From an uncultured SAR116 cluster alpha proteobacterium (lineage in GTDB: Bacteria; Pseudomonadota; Alphaproteobacteria; Puniceispirillales; Marisalimonadaceae), in assembly GCA_902543145.1 (NCBI GenBank), contig CACBXG010000002.1, positions 166,001-230,000 of the forward strand: 64,000 nucleotides of DNA. The letters are read 5' to 3'. Every line of letters starts with the position of its first letter. Position 1 is the stretch's first letter. The translations under genes were made by a program, and so were the position numbers. Under the pieces are notes generated by a model. The model made no database searches, was not told the DNA's origin, and saw nothing but the letters and a program-made list of their open reading frames with translations. Positions 52,915-61,493 of this stretch are shown here, piece after piece.

Positions 52915-54882
52915 CTATTCATGCCATCCTAAAGTATCCATTACTTCGATAATTTTCTTAAATTGTTTAGACCATATAAAGTTAGCTGGGTTTGTCCTAC
53001 CTGTAAACATAGCTTTTGTATATTTATTTTCCAATTGATTGTATTCTTGTAAATATTTTTTTTGATTTTCAGAGTCTTTTTCTTGTTCATAAACATATAA
53101 AAGAAATAGATTTGCGTATCCTGCATTTCCACAAAAAGGACTTTTGCAGTTGTCAATTTCATCAGAATTCTTTCTATCTAATATAATTTTTTTTGCTAGT
53201 TGTTTTACTTTCTTTAGATCATTATTTAAAAAACTTGCCTGCATATAAAATGAAGTGAATGTATCTGAGGGATTATCATCTAACTCAAATAATTTTTTAA
53301 AAGAAGCAGTTGCTTTTTCAAACTTGTTACAAAGTGTAAACACTTCTCCCGCAAGTCCATATTGATAAGAATTATTGTTTATCAAGCTATAACCTTTTTC
53401 AGCAAATTCTCCAGCTTTTTTAAGTCCGCCCCATTCATTGGCTCTTTCTCCATCACGATTCAAGATATGCGCCGAAGCTAAAAAATAACCTTGTGCTAAA
53501 TATGCATCAGCTTTATCAGGATTTATTTCAATTGCTTTAGTTGCAAATTCCATAGCTTTTATGAAGCATGCAGTTGACGCTGCTCTTCGTTCTTTTTTTG
53601 ACGCTTTATTACTTTTTGGTTTACAAAAACCGAGTCTAAATTTGTAATGATGTTTCCATGCCTGACTCAAATTATGCGCATATCCATTTGGATTAATTTT
53701 ATATAGCTTATCTAATGCTTTTTCATAATCAAAATAACCTTCTTTGGACCACTTTTCTCTTTCTTTTGCTGCAAATTGGAGAAGTCTTAATTCTTCTATT
53801 GTTTCAATATCGTCATTTGACATACGAATTTTATCCTCTTCAAGATTGAATTTAGAAAGAACTGAGAGCACCAATTCATCTTGAACTTTAAATAAGTCAT
53901 CAGTTTTAGAATTCTTTAATTGTGAAAGAAGTATTTGATTGTTTTTTATATCACGAATTTCAATATTCGTTCTCATATTTTTCCTAAAAACCGTTACAGA
54001 ACCACTCAGTAGATATCTTACATTATAACTATTAATTAATTCTTTTTTTTGTAGATTTTTTTTTGCTGCTAACAGACTGGTATTCTTGGAAAGCACTTTT
54101 AAATTTTCATAACCTGACAAACCACCTACAAATAGATCAAGCATACTCTCTGATATAAAATTATATTCAGATGAATTTGCTAAATTTTGAAATGGAAGAA
54201 CAAGAACAACTTGTTTGTCTTCTAAGCTGGGATCTTTCAAGTATTCATTTTTTTTGTAGAATTGAAATGAGATAAACCCTATAAGCAACATTGCTACTAA
54301 CCCAATAGAACTTAAAGCGACAGCGTTTATCTTTGATTTAGTAATGCTAGATCTTCTTTGCGAAGGATCTAAGAGCACATCAAACGCATGAAATTCATTT
54401 TGTTTGACTTTTTGAACGCCAAGATCATTAAATGTGATTTTTGTTTTAGGAACCACAAAATCATATACACTCTTGGATATAGTTATTCCGTTTGGTTGTG
54501 CAAGAGCCTCCAAACGTGCTGCAATATTAACTCCATCTCCAATAAGATTACCATCTTTATTAACTACATCTCCCATATTTATACCAATGCGAAACTCTAA
54601 ATTCATTTCAGTTTTATTAGACTGATTTCTTTTTTTTATTTCATTCTGGAATTCCACACCACATTCAACTGCATTTACCGCACTTTGAAATTCAGCTAAC
54701 ACTGAGTCTCCAGCTGTATTAAATATTGATCCATTATATTTTTTTAAAAGTTTATTAAGTATTATTTCGCATGCATTATAGCTTTGTAGAGTTCCATTTT
54801 CATCTACTTCCATATGTTTTGAGTAGCCCACAACATCGGCTACAAATATTACAGCTATTTTACGATTTATCTCGGCGGGCAT
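52915..54882 (-). CDS. Membrane-anchored class III cyclase with TolB-like and TPR regions
   Basis: A 655-residue protein. Residues of about 8-170 are a class III cyclase domain: VIFVADVVGYSKHMEVDENGTLQ holds a metal Asp, then FNTAGDSVLAEFQSA and GDGVNIAARLEALAQ. One membrane helix is at about 195-215. The periplasmic part begins with a TolB-N-like/FlgO-like VVLVLPFQNLANSSEYNFISE and ends in TPR helices (AYLAQGYFLASAH...). This alphaproteobacterial architecture is common. Ligand and exact nucleotide product are unknown. Confidence 0.85.
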   Translation of the reverse strand: MPAEINRKIAVIFVADVVGYSKHMEVDENGTLQSYNACEIILNKLLKKYNGSIFNTAGDSVLAEFQSAVNAVECGVEFQNEIKKRNQSNKTEMNLEFRIGINMGDVVNKDGNLIGDGVNIAARLEALAQPNGITISKSVYDFVVPKTKITFNDLGVQKVKQNEFHAFDVLLDPSQRRSSITKSKINAVALSSIGLVAMLLIGFISFQFYKKNEYLKDPSLEDKQVVLVLPFQNLANSSEYNFISESMLDLFVGGLSGYENLKVLSKNTSLLAAKKNLQKKELINSYNVRYLLSGSVTVFRKNMRTNIEIRDIKNNQILLSQLKNSKTDDLFKVQDELVLSVLSKFNLEEDKIRMSNDDIETIEELRLLQFAAKEREKWSKEGYFDYEKALDKLYKINPNGYAHNLSQAWKHHYKFRLGFCKPKSNKASKKERRAASTACFIKAMEFATKAIEINPDKADAYLAQGYFLASAHILNRDGERANEWGGLKKAGEFAEKGYSLINNNSYQYGLAGEVFTLCNKFEKATASFKKLFELDDNPSDTFTSFYMQASFLNNDLKKVKQLAKKIILDRKNSDEIDNCKSPFCGNAGYANLFLLYVYEQEKDSENQKKYLQEYNQLENKYTKAMFTGRTNPANFIWSKQFKKIIEVMDTLGWHE

Positions 54883-55033
54883 AGTTTTAGATTAAGTAGA
54901 TTTAAATTTTTTACAAGATCGAAATAAATGAAATAGCAATTTTATAATAAAAAAGAATAGTTAATTCATTTTTAATATTTATAATCATAATTCAGAAAAA
55001 TTTTTTATTACATTAATTAGTTATGACCATTTT

Positions 55034-55494
55034 ATGTTTGAGACTTTAACAAAAAATTTCACCAAATATATATGCCAAAACGATGGAGAAAGTTTGGCTA
55101 ATTTGTTTTTAAAAGATGACTGTTATCATGATTATATCTATGGAAATTTTAGAGGCAGAAAAAATATATCAATAATGCTATCTGATTATTTTCATCGAGA
55201 TGGTGAAGTTTTTTTTGGGAAATGTATGATCATGCGTTGGAAAATAACTTAGGTTATGTAAAATATAGGTTTAGTTTTATATCTAAAATACCTGATTACA
55301 AAGGCCGCAAAGTTGTTATTCCAGGAATCAGTCGTTTTGAGTTTGAGAATGAATTCATTAAAAATTATAGCGAAGCAGTTAATGGTGGACTTGCAATGGT
55401 TCAGTTAGGTGTAAATCCATTAAAAATGGAAAAATTTTTAAAATGGTTAAAAAGATCATTTAACGATGATCCTAATTTGTCAAAGATAAAATGA
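55034..55494 (+). pseudogene. SnoaL-like (NTF2-fold) gene with a one-base frameshift in a T-run
   Basis: The track shows two overlapping ORFs. They make one SnoaL-like protein if one T is added to the eight-T run at 55209-55216: the reading then continues ...EVFFWEMYDHALENNLGYV. The first part has MFETLTKNFTKYICQNDGESL and the second KYRFSFISKIPDYKGRKVVIPGISRFEF, both typical of the NTF2 cone fold. Deletion in a homopolymer may be a real mutation or a sequencing error. The stop overlaps the next gene's start. Confidence 0.75.
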
Positions 55495-55772
55495 AGAAAA
55501 ATGATTTACCAGAATGGCTTTCAAAAGCTTCTTATAGAATAATTGAACATATGAATGATGATCATTCTAACTCAATAGTTTCAACTTTAAATGCACAACA
55601 CGGGATTAAGGATAAAAACGCTAAAATGGAGAAACTTGAAGTTAATGGGTACTTCGCATCATCAAATGAAAAATTTTATTTCTTAGAGTTTGAAAATGAT
55701 TGTAACTCTGCTGAGGAATATAAAACAGAGCTTATAAAGCATGCCAAAAAATATAGAAACTATGAAATATGA
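55491..55772 (+). CDS. DUF2470 (HugZ C-terminal-like) protein
   Basis: A 93-residue single-domain protein. The DUF2470 hallmark is IIEHMNDDHSNSIVS, followed by KMEKLEVNGYFASSNEKFYFLEF. In larger proteins this domain follows a flavin split barrel and contacts haem (HugZ), which suggests haem or flavin chemistry. It overlaps the frameshifted SnoaL gene by four bases. A decayed second copy lies at 63.3-63.5 kb beside the real tRNA-fMet. Confidence 0.82.
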   Translation: MKKNDLPEWLSKASYRIIEHMNDDHSNSIVSTLNAQHGIKDKNAKMEKLEVNGYFASSNEKFYFLEFENDCNSAEEYKTELIKHAKKYRNYEI

Positions 55773-55790
55773 TTAAGCAAAATAAAAAGG

Positions 55791-55821
55791 CCTGACGACC
55801 GGTTGGCATAGTGGTTGGCAC
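55791..55821. repeat. Attachment-unit fragment, copy E
   Basis: CCTGACGACCGGTTGGCATAGTGGTTGGCACA. It has the CCTGACGA octamer and two GGTTGGCA repeats with a 12-base period, but no terminator or tRNA part. It follows the DUF2470 gene at the same distance as copy D follows the DUF2470 pseudogene. Confidence 0.7.
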
Positions 55822-55953
55822 AAATTGACATTTTTTTAGTTTTTTTAAGTTTTTGAATTTACTAAAAAAGAGATAGAAGTGGCAAGTTTTATTAAAAGCA
55901 ATAACATGTTGGATGCATAAGTAAGAAACAAATATGTTGGATCAATATCTAAA

Positions 55954-56688
55954 TTATTTAAAATCAAATGGTGGTAACTCTTTTATACTTTTTTTTAAAG
56001 CCTCTCCCCAACTATTTGATATTTTTTCAAAATAAGGATCATTTTTTTCAAATCTTATTTGATTATTCAATTCAAGATCATCTTTTTTTAAGGTACAGAC
56101 ATCTATTGGCATGCCTACTGAAACATTAGCCTTCATAGTACTATCAAATGAAACTAAAAGTAGTTTTATTGCATCACCGAAGTTTGAGTCTTTTTCTAAT
56201 GCTCTAACAATAATTGGTTTGCCATATTTTGTTTCTCCAATTTGAAAAAAAGATTGATCTTCAGATGCTTCTATAAAGTTACCCTCAGGATATATTAAAA
56301 ATAACCTATGTTCTTGACCTGCAATTTGACCACCTAAAATTAATGTGGAAGAATATGGATTTTCACCTACTTGACCATCAGAAGAGTATTCATTAGATAT
56401 ATTTCTTAAAATTTTTCCAACAATTCTTGCGACTTGAAACATTGATTTAGTTTTAAGGATATTATCGTTATCATTATTGGGATTATCAATAGCTTCATTT
56501 ATGAGATTGATAGTAGCCTGAGATGTGGCTAAATTTCCAGAAGTTAATAAAACTACACTTCTTTCGTTTTTATTCGACCAAAAAAACATTTTTTTATTTG
56601 TATTAACATTATCTATTCCCGCGTTAGTTAAAGTATCTGACATGAATACTAGACCTTGATTTAATTTTAATCCTACACAATAAGTCAT
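55954..56688 (-). CDS. Anbu, ancestral bacterial proteasome-like peptidase
   Basis: A 244-residue Ntn-hydrolase-fold protein. It starts MTYCVGLKLNQGLVFMSDTLTNAGIDN, where Thr-2 would be the nucleophile after Met removal; SDTLTNAG is characteristic of Anbu. It also has VLLTSGNLATSQATINLI and LFLIYPEGNFIEASEDQSFFQIGETKYGKP (in parts). Anbu assembles into open rings, and its substrate is unknown. It is the last gene of the standard Anbu operon: ATP-grasp, alpha-E, transglutaminase, Anbu. Confidence 0.9.
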   Translation of the reverse strand: MTYCVGLKLNQGLVFMSDTLTNAGIDNVNTNKKMFFWSNKNERSVVLLTSGNLATSQATINLINEAIDNPNNDNDNILKTKSMFQVARIVGKILRNISNEYSSDGQVGENPYSSTLILGGQIAGQEHRLFLIYPEGNFIEASEDQSFFQIGETKYGKPIIVRALEKDSNFGDAIKLLLVSFDSTMKANVSVGMPIDVCTLKKDDLELNNQIRFEKNDPYFEKISNSWGEALKKSIKELPPFDFK

Positions 56689-56700
56689 TAAGCACCTTGA

Positions 56701-57510
56701 TTATTGATTTAAAATATCAATTGATAATTCTAAATTTTGATTTTCAATAAAATATCCATTTATAAGACCTTTTACAGGTACTACATCATTATAATCGAAA
56801 CCTTTTGCTATTTCTACATATCTGTCATCTGGAGAAATACCATTAGATATATCAAAACCTATCCAACCAAGATTTTCTATAAATACTTCAGCCCAGGCAT
56901 GCATGGAAAGATTATGAGTATCTTGTATGGGTTTAAATAATCCACTAACATATCTACAAGGCAGATTATTCATTCGAACTAAAGATAAAAATATATGGGT
57001 GTGATCCTGACAAACACCAAACCCTTTTTTAAATGCATCTTCAGCTTTCGTTTTATAATCTGTTTTTCCTTTTTTATATTTAATTTTAGATCTTATTTTA
57101 AATGAGAGTTCATGAAGACTTCCTATCAAATCCTCGAAATTCAACATGTTTTCTTTGTAAAACTTTGATAGATATTCACCAGGTTTCGTAAGGTAAGTTT
57201 TATCAATGTAACACCAAAGTGGAAGATCTTTTTTTGAGATTTCTTTTAATCCAAAGTTAGACTTTGTTTCAACCTTACCAAAAATATTATATTCAATTTT
57301 TTTAGAGTTATTTTGTATACTGACCAAATCTATTAGATTACCAAATTGATCTATAGAATTAAGTTCCTTACATCCACCCTCAATATTAATTTTCCAATCT
57401 AAAATTTTTTGACTTTCATTACTTTGAGGAGTTAAAAGTAGCTTATTAAACCCAAAATTAATCGTTCCATCAATTTCATATATAATTTTTTGTGTTATTT
57501 TTAAAATCAT
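56701..57510 (-). CDS. Transglutaminase-like protein of the Anbu operon
   Basis: A 269-residue protein. An N-terminal beta domain is followed by the transglutaminase core with Cys in FGVCQDHTHIFLSLVR, His in MHAWAEVFI and Asp in GWIGFDISNG, a complete catalytic triad. The C-terminus (YVEIAKGFDYNDVVPVKGL) is also family-typical. Such proteins may act as proteases or form or cut isopeptide bonds on a peptide made by the neighbouring ATP-grasp enzyme. It lies 12 bases before Anbu. Confidence 0.9.
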   Translation of the reverse strand: MILKITQKIIYEIDGTINFGFNKLLLTPQSNESQKILDWKINIEGGCKELNSIDQFGNLIDLVSIQNNSKKIEYNIFGKVETKSNFGLKEISKKDLPLWCYIDKTYLTKPGEYLSKFYKENMLNFEDLIGSLHELSFKIRSKIKYKKGKTDYKTKAEDAFKKGFGVCQDHTHIFLSLVRMNNLPCRYVSGLFKPIQDTHNLSMHAWAEVFIENLGWIGFDISNGISPDDRYVEIAKGFDYNDVVPVKGLINGYFIENQNLELSIDILNQ

Positions 57511-57514
57511 ACCT

Positions 57515-58459
57515 TTACTGGAAATTAAATTCCTCCTCTATATTTGCAGCTAATGTCATATTTAATTTAAATAGACTATTTAAAAATAAATAATTATTAA
57601 AATTTCTACTTTTTTGTTTAATTTTTTTTTGAATACTTAGAGCGTTTTGGTAACTTTTATTTTTTGGAAAGTTTTTTTTATGAATTGACCTTAAATTTTT
57701 AATAGTTTCGTTAACACAAAACATTAGTGATTTAGGCATATCTTTATCTGATATTAAAAAATAAGAGACTTTATTAGCTTTAATTTCATTTTGATTTTTC
57801 CACATAAATGATCTGTATGAAGAAATACTTCTCAAAATCATTTCTAATTGAAAATTATTGTAACCTTCAAATCTTATTTTTTTTTCGTCTAATAGAAGAT
57901 AATATCTTGTATTCAAAATTCTTACAGTGTTATCAAATCTCTCAATAAATGTTCCTAAATAGCAGAAATTTAAAATTTCATTTTTCAACATGCTTCTTTC
58001 TAAAAAGCCAAAAATCAGAGCAATTTTTTCTCTTGTATTTTTTATGATTGTTTGAATTTTACTTTCATTTATTTTTTTATTGAGTTCTTCATTTAAATAT
58101 AACCAACAAGTGTTTATGGCCTCCCAAACCTCCGATGTAATTGATACTCTTGATCTTCTTGCATTTTCTCTAGCTTTCTCAAAAAGTATTAAAATATTAT
58201 TAAAATTCTTGGGATCTTTTAACATGAAGTTAATTATATTAAGACTATCTAAAGAGTTATTTTTCTTTAAAAAATGATGTCTTATAGAATTAGTCCTTAA
58301 AATTGCATCCCATTCATTATTCAAATTACTAGACGATAAAAGATACAATTGGAAACCACTCTCAATCATACACAATGTATTTTCAACTCTTTCAATATAT
58401 CTAAACATCCAAAATAAAGAGTCGGCTGTACTTCCTAGCATTATGAACTCAATATCCAA
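57515..58459 (-). CDS. Alpha-E domain protein (DUF403) of the Anbu operon
   Basis: A 314-residue all-helical protein. The family start is MLGSTADSLFWMFRYIERVENTLCMIE, then ARENARRSRVSITSEVWEAINTCW and FCYLGTFIERFDNTVRIL. Biochemical function is unknown; it always accompanies the circularly permuted ATP-grasp protein. The true start is probably Met-7 (MLGST). It overlaps the ATP-grasp gene by 19 bases and lies four bases before the transglutaminase. Confidence 0.88.
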   Translation of the reverse strand: MDIEFIMLGSTADSLFWMFRYIERVENTLCMIESGFQLYLLSSSNLNNEWDAILRTNSIRHHFLKKNNSLDSLNIINFMLKDPKNFNNILILFEKARENARRSRVSITSEVWEAINTCWLYLNEELNKKINESKIQTIIKNTREKIALIFGFLERSMLKNEILNFCYLGTFIERFDNTVRILNTRYYLLLDEKKIRFEGYNNFQLEMILRSISSYRSFMWKNQNEIKANKVSYFLISDKDMPKSLMFCVNETIKNLRSIHKKNFPKNKSYQNALSIQKKIKQKSRNFNNYLFLNSLFKLNMTLAANIEEEFNFQ

Positions 58460-59865
58460 GTATCTTTAGTACCGCCACCTTGACTAGAGTTAACAATAAG
58501 AGAACCCTTCTTTAAAGCAACTCTGGTAAGGCCACCATCTATAACTGTAACTTTTTCTTGTGCTAATAATGCAAAACACCTTAGGTCAACATGTCTTGGA
58601 GTTAGACCTTTTTTAGTATAAACAGGACATGTAGATAAAGATAAAGTTGGTTGAGCAATATAACTGTAAGGATTTTTTTTAATTTTATTTTTAAATTTTG
58701 ATATTTCAGTTTTGCTTGCTAGTGGCCCTACTAGCATCCCATAACCACCTGAGCCATGAACTTCTTTAACGACTAATTTATTCAAATTGTCTAATACATA
58801 TTTCAATTCATCTTTTATACGGCACTTGAATGTTTTTACATTTTTTAAAATTGGTTTTTGACCCAAATAAAATTTAATTATGTCAGGAATATAAGAATAA
58901 ATTGATTTATCATCTGAAATTCCTGTACCAGGAGCATTTGCAATTGTAACGTTTTTATTTCTGTATACCTCCATTAAACCTGGAACACCTAAAAAACTAT
59001 CTTCTTTAAATGATAATGGATCTAAAAAGATATCATCTATTCTTCTATAAATTACATCTACTCTTTTCCAACCATTTATGGTTTTCATGTTTAAATATTT
59101 ATTAATTACACGAAGATCCTTTCCTTCTACTAATTCAACACCAAGCTTATCTGCTAAAAAAGCATGTTCAAAAAACGCAGAATTATATATTCCAGGAGTT
59201 AACAAAACTATGTTTGGGTTTATTTTTGATTTTTTTGGTGAGGACTTCTTTAAAATTTCAGATAAGTATTTGGCATAGTTTCTATTATCAGATACTTTAT
59301 ATCTTGAAATTGGCTCAGGAAATAATTTTATCATGGTATCTCTATTCTCTATCATATAAGAAGCTCCAGACGGGACTCTAACATTATCCTCTAATACATA
59401 ATAATTATCTGAATTTGTTTTAATTAAATCTATGCCAGAGATATGATTGTATGTTTTGTTTGGAGGAGTTAATCCTATCATCTGCTTCAAAAACGCAGTA
59501 TTATTTTGAATTAGATCAACAGGTATCACACCATGTTTTATTATCTCTTGTTGGCCATAAATATCAGTGAGAAAAAAATTAATAGCTAAAACTCTTTGTG
59601 TTATCCCTTTAACTAATTTATCCCATTCCTTGGAATTGATTATTCTTGGGATTATATCAAACGGTATTAGATTTTCTTTTTTGTCACTAGAATAAACTTT
59701 AAACGATACACCTGTATTTTCAAAAAATTTCATTGCATCAGAATTTATTTTTGTTAATTCATCATTATCCTGATTTTTATACCAACTGATAAACTTTTTG
59801 TAATTGGTCCTTACAGAGTTTTCATTTATAAAAGCCTCGTCATAAGTTTTTGTAAAATAAGTCAT
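58441..59865 (-). CDS. Circularly permuted ATP-grasp protein (DUF404/DUF407) of the Anbu operon
   Basis: A 474-residue ATP-dependent ligase of the permuted ATP-grasp type. Motifs are YHISGIDLIKTN-like HISGIDLIKTNSDNYYVLEDNVRVPSGASYM, DVIYRRIDDIFLDPL, NAPGTGISDDKSIYSYIPD and VVKEVHGSGGYGML. It would join amines to carboxylates to make a peptide or tag. First gene of the four-gene operon. It precedes a 397-base gap that holds attachment-unit copy B. Confidence 0.9.
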   Translation of the reverse strand: MTYFTKTYDEAFINENSVRTNYKKFISWYKNQDNDELTKINSDAMKFFENTGVSFKVYSSDKKENLIPFDIIPRIINSKEWDKLVKGITQRVLAINFFLTDIYGQQEIIKHGVIPVDLIQNNTAFLKQMIGLTPPNKTYNHISGIDLIKTNSDNYYVLEDNVRVPSGASYMIENRDTMIKLFPEPISRYKVSDNRNYAKYLSEILKKSSPKKSKINPNIVLLTPGIYNSAFFEHAFLADKLGVELVEGKDLRVINKYLNMKTINGWKRVDVIYRRIDDIFLDPLSFKEDSFLGVPGLMEVYRNKNVTIANAPGTGISDDKSIYSYIPDIIKFYLGQKPILKNVKTFKCRIKDELKYVLDNLNKLVVKEVHGSGGYGMLVGPLASKTEISKFKNKIKKNPYSYIAQPTLSLSTCPVYTKKGLTPRHVDLRCFALLAQEKVTVIDGGLTRVALKKGSLIVNSSQGGGTKDTWILSS

Positions 59866-60262
59866 ACTTAGTTTCCTAATAATACAATTTAAATAGAATA
59901 ATCTTTAAAAAACCTACATCAAGATTATTTACGGAGTATTTATAAATTATTAAATTAAAGACCTAAAATGCCTAAAAAGTTGTCTTTTAAAATTAAAAAT
60001 TAAAATTTTAAATTTTAAAATCACCGAAGGTTAGCATAGTTTTTTCACTTTCTTCTGGTTGGTACGATGGTTGGTATAACCAAACCCTTATCAGGCTTAA
60101 AACACAAAAAAAACCCAAAAACTGAAGTCTTTGAGTGTAATCTTAGTCATTGATTTTTATAAAGAGACTATTACAAATCTGAATATAGATATTAAAATCT
60201 TATTTTAAAAAAGTTAATTAAATTTTGGCTATAGTTCAATAAATATTAATAATATAGATTAT
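59866..60262. other. 397-base gap containing repeat copy B
   Basis: No gene seen. The left part, 59866-60050, is very AT-rich and probably carries the promoter of the Anbu operon on the minus strand. The rest is the attachment-unit copy described separately. Confidence 0.5.
60053..60160. repeat. Attachment-unit copy B with terminator, no tRNA part
   Basis: Begins CTGGTTGGTACGATGGTTGGTATAACC (tandem 12-base repeats), then AAACCCTTATCAGGCTTAAAA and the terminator at 60106-60136, and ends with AGTCATTGATTTTTAT. It is closest to copy A (shared GGTATAACCAAACCC). The tRNA segment that follows in copies A, C and D is missing. Confidence 0.85.
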
Positions 60263-60670
60263 TTACTTAAGCTTTTTCATGTATGTTAATAACTTATCAA
60301 CATATATTTTTGGACCGTCTACTGGTGTAGCCATAGTAATAAAAAACTTTTCCCCGCTTGTTACACTTAGCCTATCTAAAATTGTTTGCTCATCAATCGC
60401 ATACCAATGGCAAAAAAAGAATTCACCACGGCCAATAAATAACTGTAAGAGCAACGCATAATCGTCACTATCTTTTCCTTGAATATTATCATCAATCACC
60501 AAACCTCTATCTTTTAATAATTTAAAAAATTTTTGTTTCATTTCTATTGTTTCATTTTTAAACCAATCAGAATTAATTTTTCTATGTTTGACGAGTGAAA
60601 AAAAATCTTTTTTTGATTTTGTAGAATGAAATGTATGAGTGGCGACGAAATGTTTTAATTTATGTCTCAT
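60263..60670 (-). CDS. Soluble protein of unknown function in the island
   Basis: A 135-residue protein: FVATHTFHSTKSKKDFFSLVKHRK, then FFFCHWYAIDEQTILDRLSVTSGEKFFITMATPVDG. The beta-alpha-beta pattern with a His near each strand could be a ferredoxin-like dimer, similar in style to DUF4242 nickel-binding proteins, but this is a guess. It is flanked on both sides by attachment-unit copies (B and C), which suggests it entered as the cargo of a very small element. Confidence 0.5.
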   Translation of the reverse strand: MRHKLKHFVATHTFHSTKSKKDFFSLVKHRKINSDWFKNETIEMKQKFFKLLKDRGLVIDDNIQGKDSDDYALLLQLFIGRGEFFFCHWYAIDEQTILDRLSVTSGEKFFITMATPVDGPKIYVDKLLTYMKKLK

Positions 60671-60896
60671 CTGTTTTCCTGTTTTGTAATAAATAATATA
60701 ACTTTAAGTGAACACAAAATTAAATCAATCTTTGAAAACGTTATCTAATTTAAATAATTTTATTCAAATTACATAACATTTTTATACGTTAAATTCAAAA
60801 AATGAACCCTAATAGATCATGAGAAAAAAATTTTATAACCTAATTCAATGCAATAAGCGAATTTATAAAAGAGTGAGCCTGTAAATATAGATAAAA

Positions 60897-61058
60897 CCTG
60901 ACGACCGGTTGGCATGGTGAAACCCTTATCAGGCTTAAAACGCAAAAAAACCCCAAAAAGCGAAGTCTTTGAGGGTAATCTAAGTCATTCATTTTATTGA
61001 TATAGTTGGTTGCGGGGGTAGGATTTGAACCTACGACCTTCAGGTTATGAGCCTGACG
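60897..61058 (-). repeat. tRNA-fMet attachment-type repeat, copy C
   Basis: Has the full unit: CCTGACGA, GGTTGGCA, the terminator (60944-60975, ccctcaaag paired with ctttttgggg before seven T on the minus strand) and a 52-base copy of the tRNA-fMet 3' part (61007-61058), identical to the true tRNA up to GCCTGACG in the anticodon stem/D-arm. It cannot form a tRNA because the acceptor 5' strand and most of the D-arm are absent. Confidence 0.92.
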
Positions 61059-61090
61059 TTTTTTACGGATTTTAAGGGTTTTTTGTTATA

Positions 61091-61112
61091 TTTAGCTATA
61101 AGTTTAGCTATA
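61091..61112 (+). repeat. Tandem TTTAGCTATA repeats, possible integrase arm sites
   Basis: TTTAGCTATA at 61091-61100 and 61103-61112, a 12-base period, followed by a partly inverted CTATAGC near 61130. Copy A has one such repeat and the inverted one at the same distance from its tRNA fragment. Confidence 0.6.
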
Positions 61113-61253
61113 AAATCTACTTCGCTGAAGATCTATAGCGAAACATTTTTACCTGACGAACTTTAGTTAGGATTATGTTGCCTGACGACCTCACTAATAT
61201 TAAACTTTATTGTATAAGTTGAATTTAATATTATTAGTTAAAAGGAAATTAAT

Positions 61254-61493
61254 TTGAAAAAACCTTTAGTTAAGAATCTTTCTGTTATCACTGTAAATGT
61301 ACCTTTAAAAAGACCTATCGTGGCCTCATTAGGAACATTTGAATATTGGCCGTATATGCTAATTGAAATATCTTTAAGCGACGGAACAATTGGTAAAGGT
61401 TATATTGGTCCATACCTTGTAAATTATACGCAAACCATTGCATTAGCGATGAAAGAGCTTTTTAAAGATTTCAAAAATATGAGGAATTTATGA
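61254..61493 (+). pseudogene. N-terminal fragment of a mandelate racemase/muconate-lactonising enzyme family gene
   Basis: Only 79 residues of a protein that is normally about 360-380. The text matches the N-terminal capping domain: VNVPLKRPIVASLGTFEYWPYMLIEISLSDG and GKGYIGPYLVNY. There is no enolase barrel or metal site. The fragment ends where pncA begins (ATGA overlap). It may still be translated and drive coupled expression of pncA. The truncation lies within the second element. Confidence 0.8.

Larger units (their letters stand above)
60671..61253. other. 583-base gap with repeat copy C and arm-type repeats
   Basis: No gene. The left 225 bases are AT-rich. Copy C (60897-61058) follows, then arm repeats (61091-61112), and two more CCTGACGA octamers at 61152 and 61181. 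The ribosome-binding site AAAGGA of the enolase-superfamily fragment lies at the right end. Confidence 0.6.
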
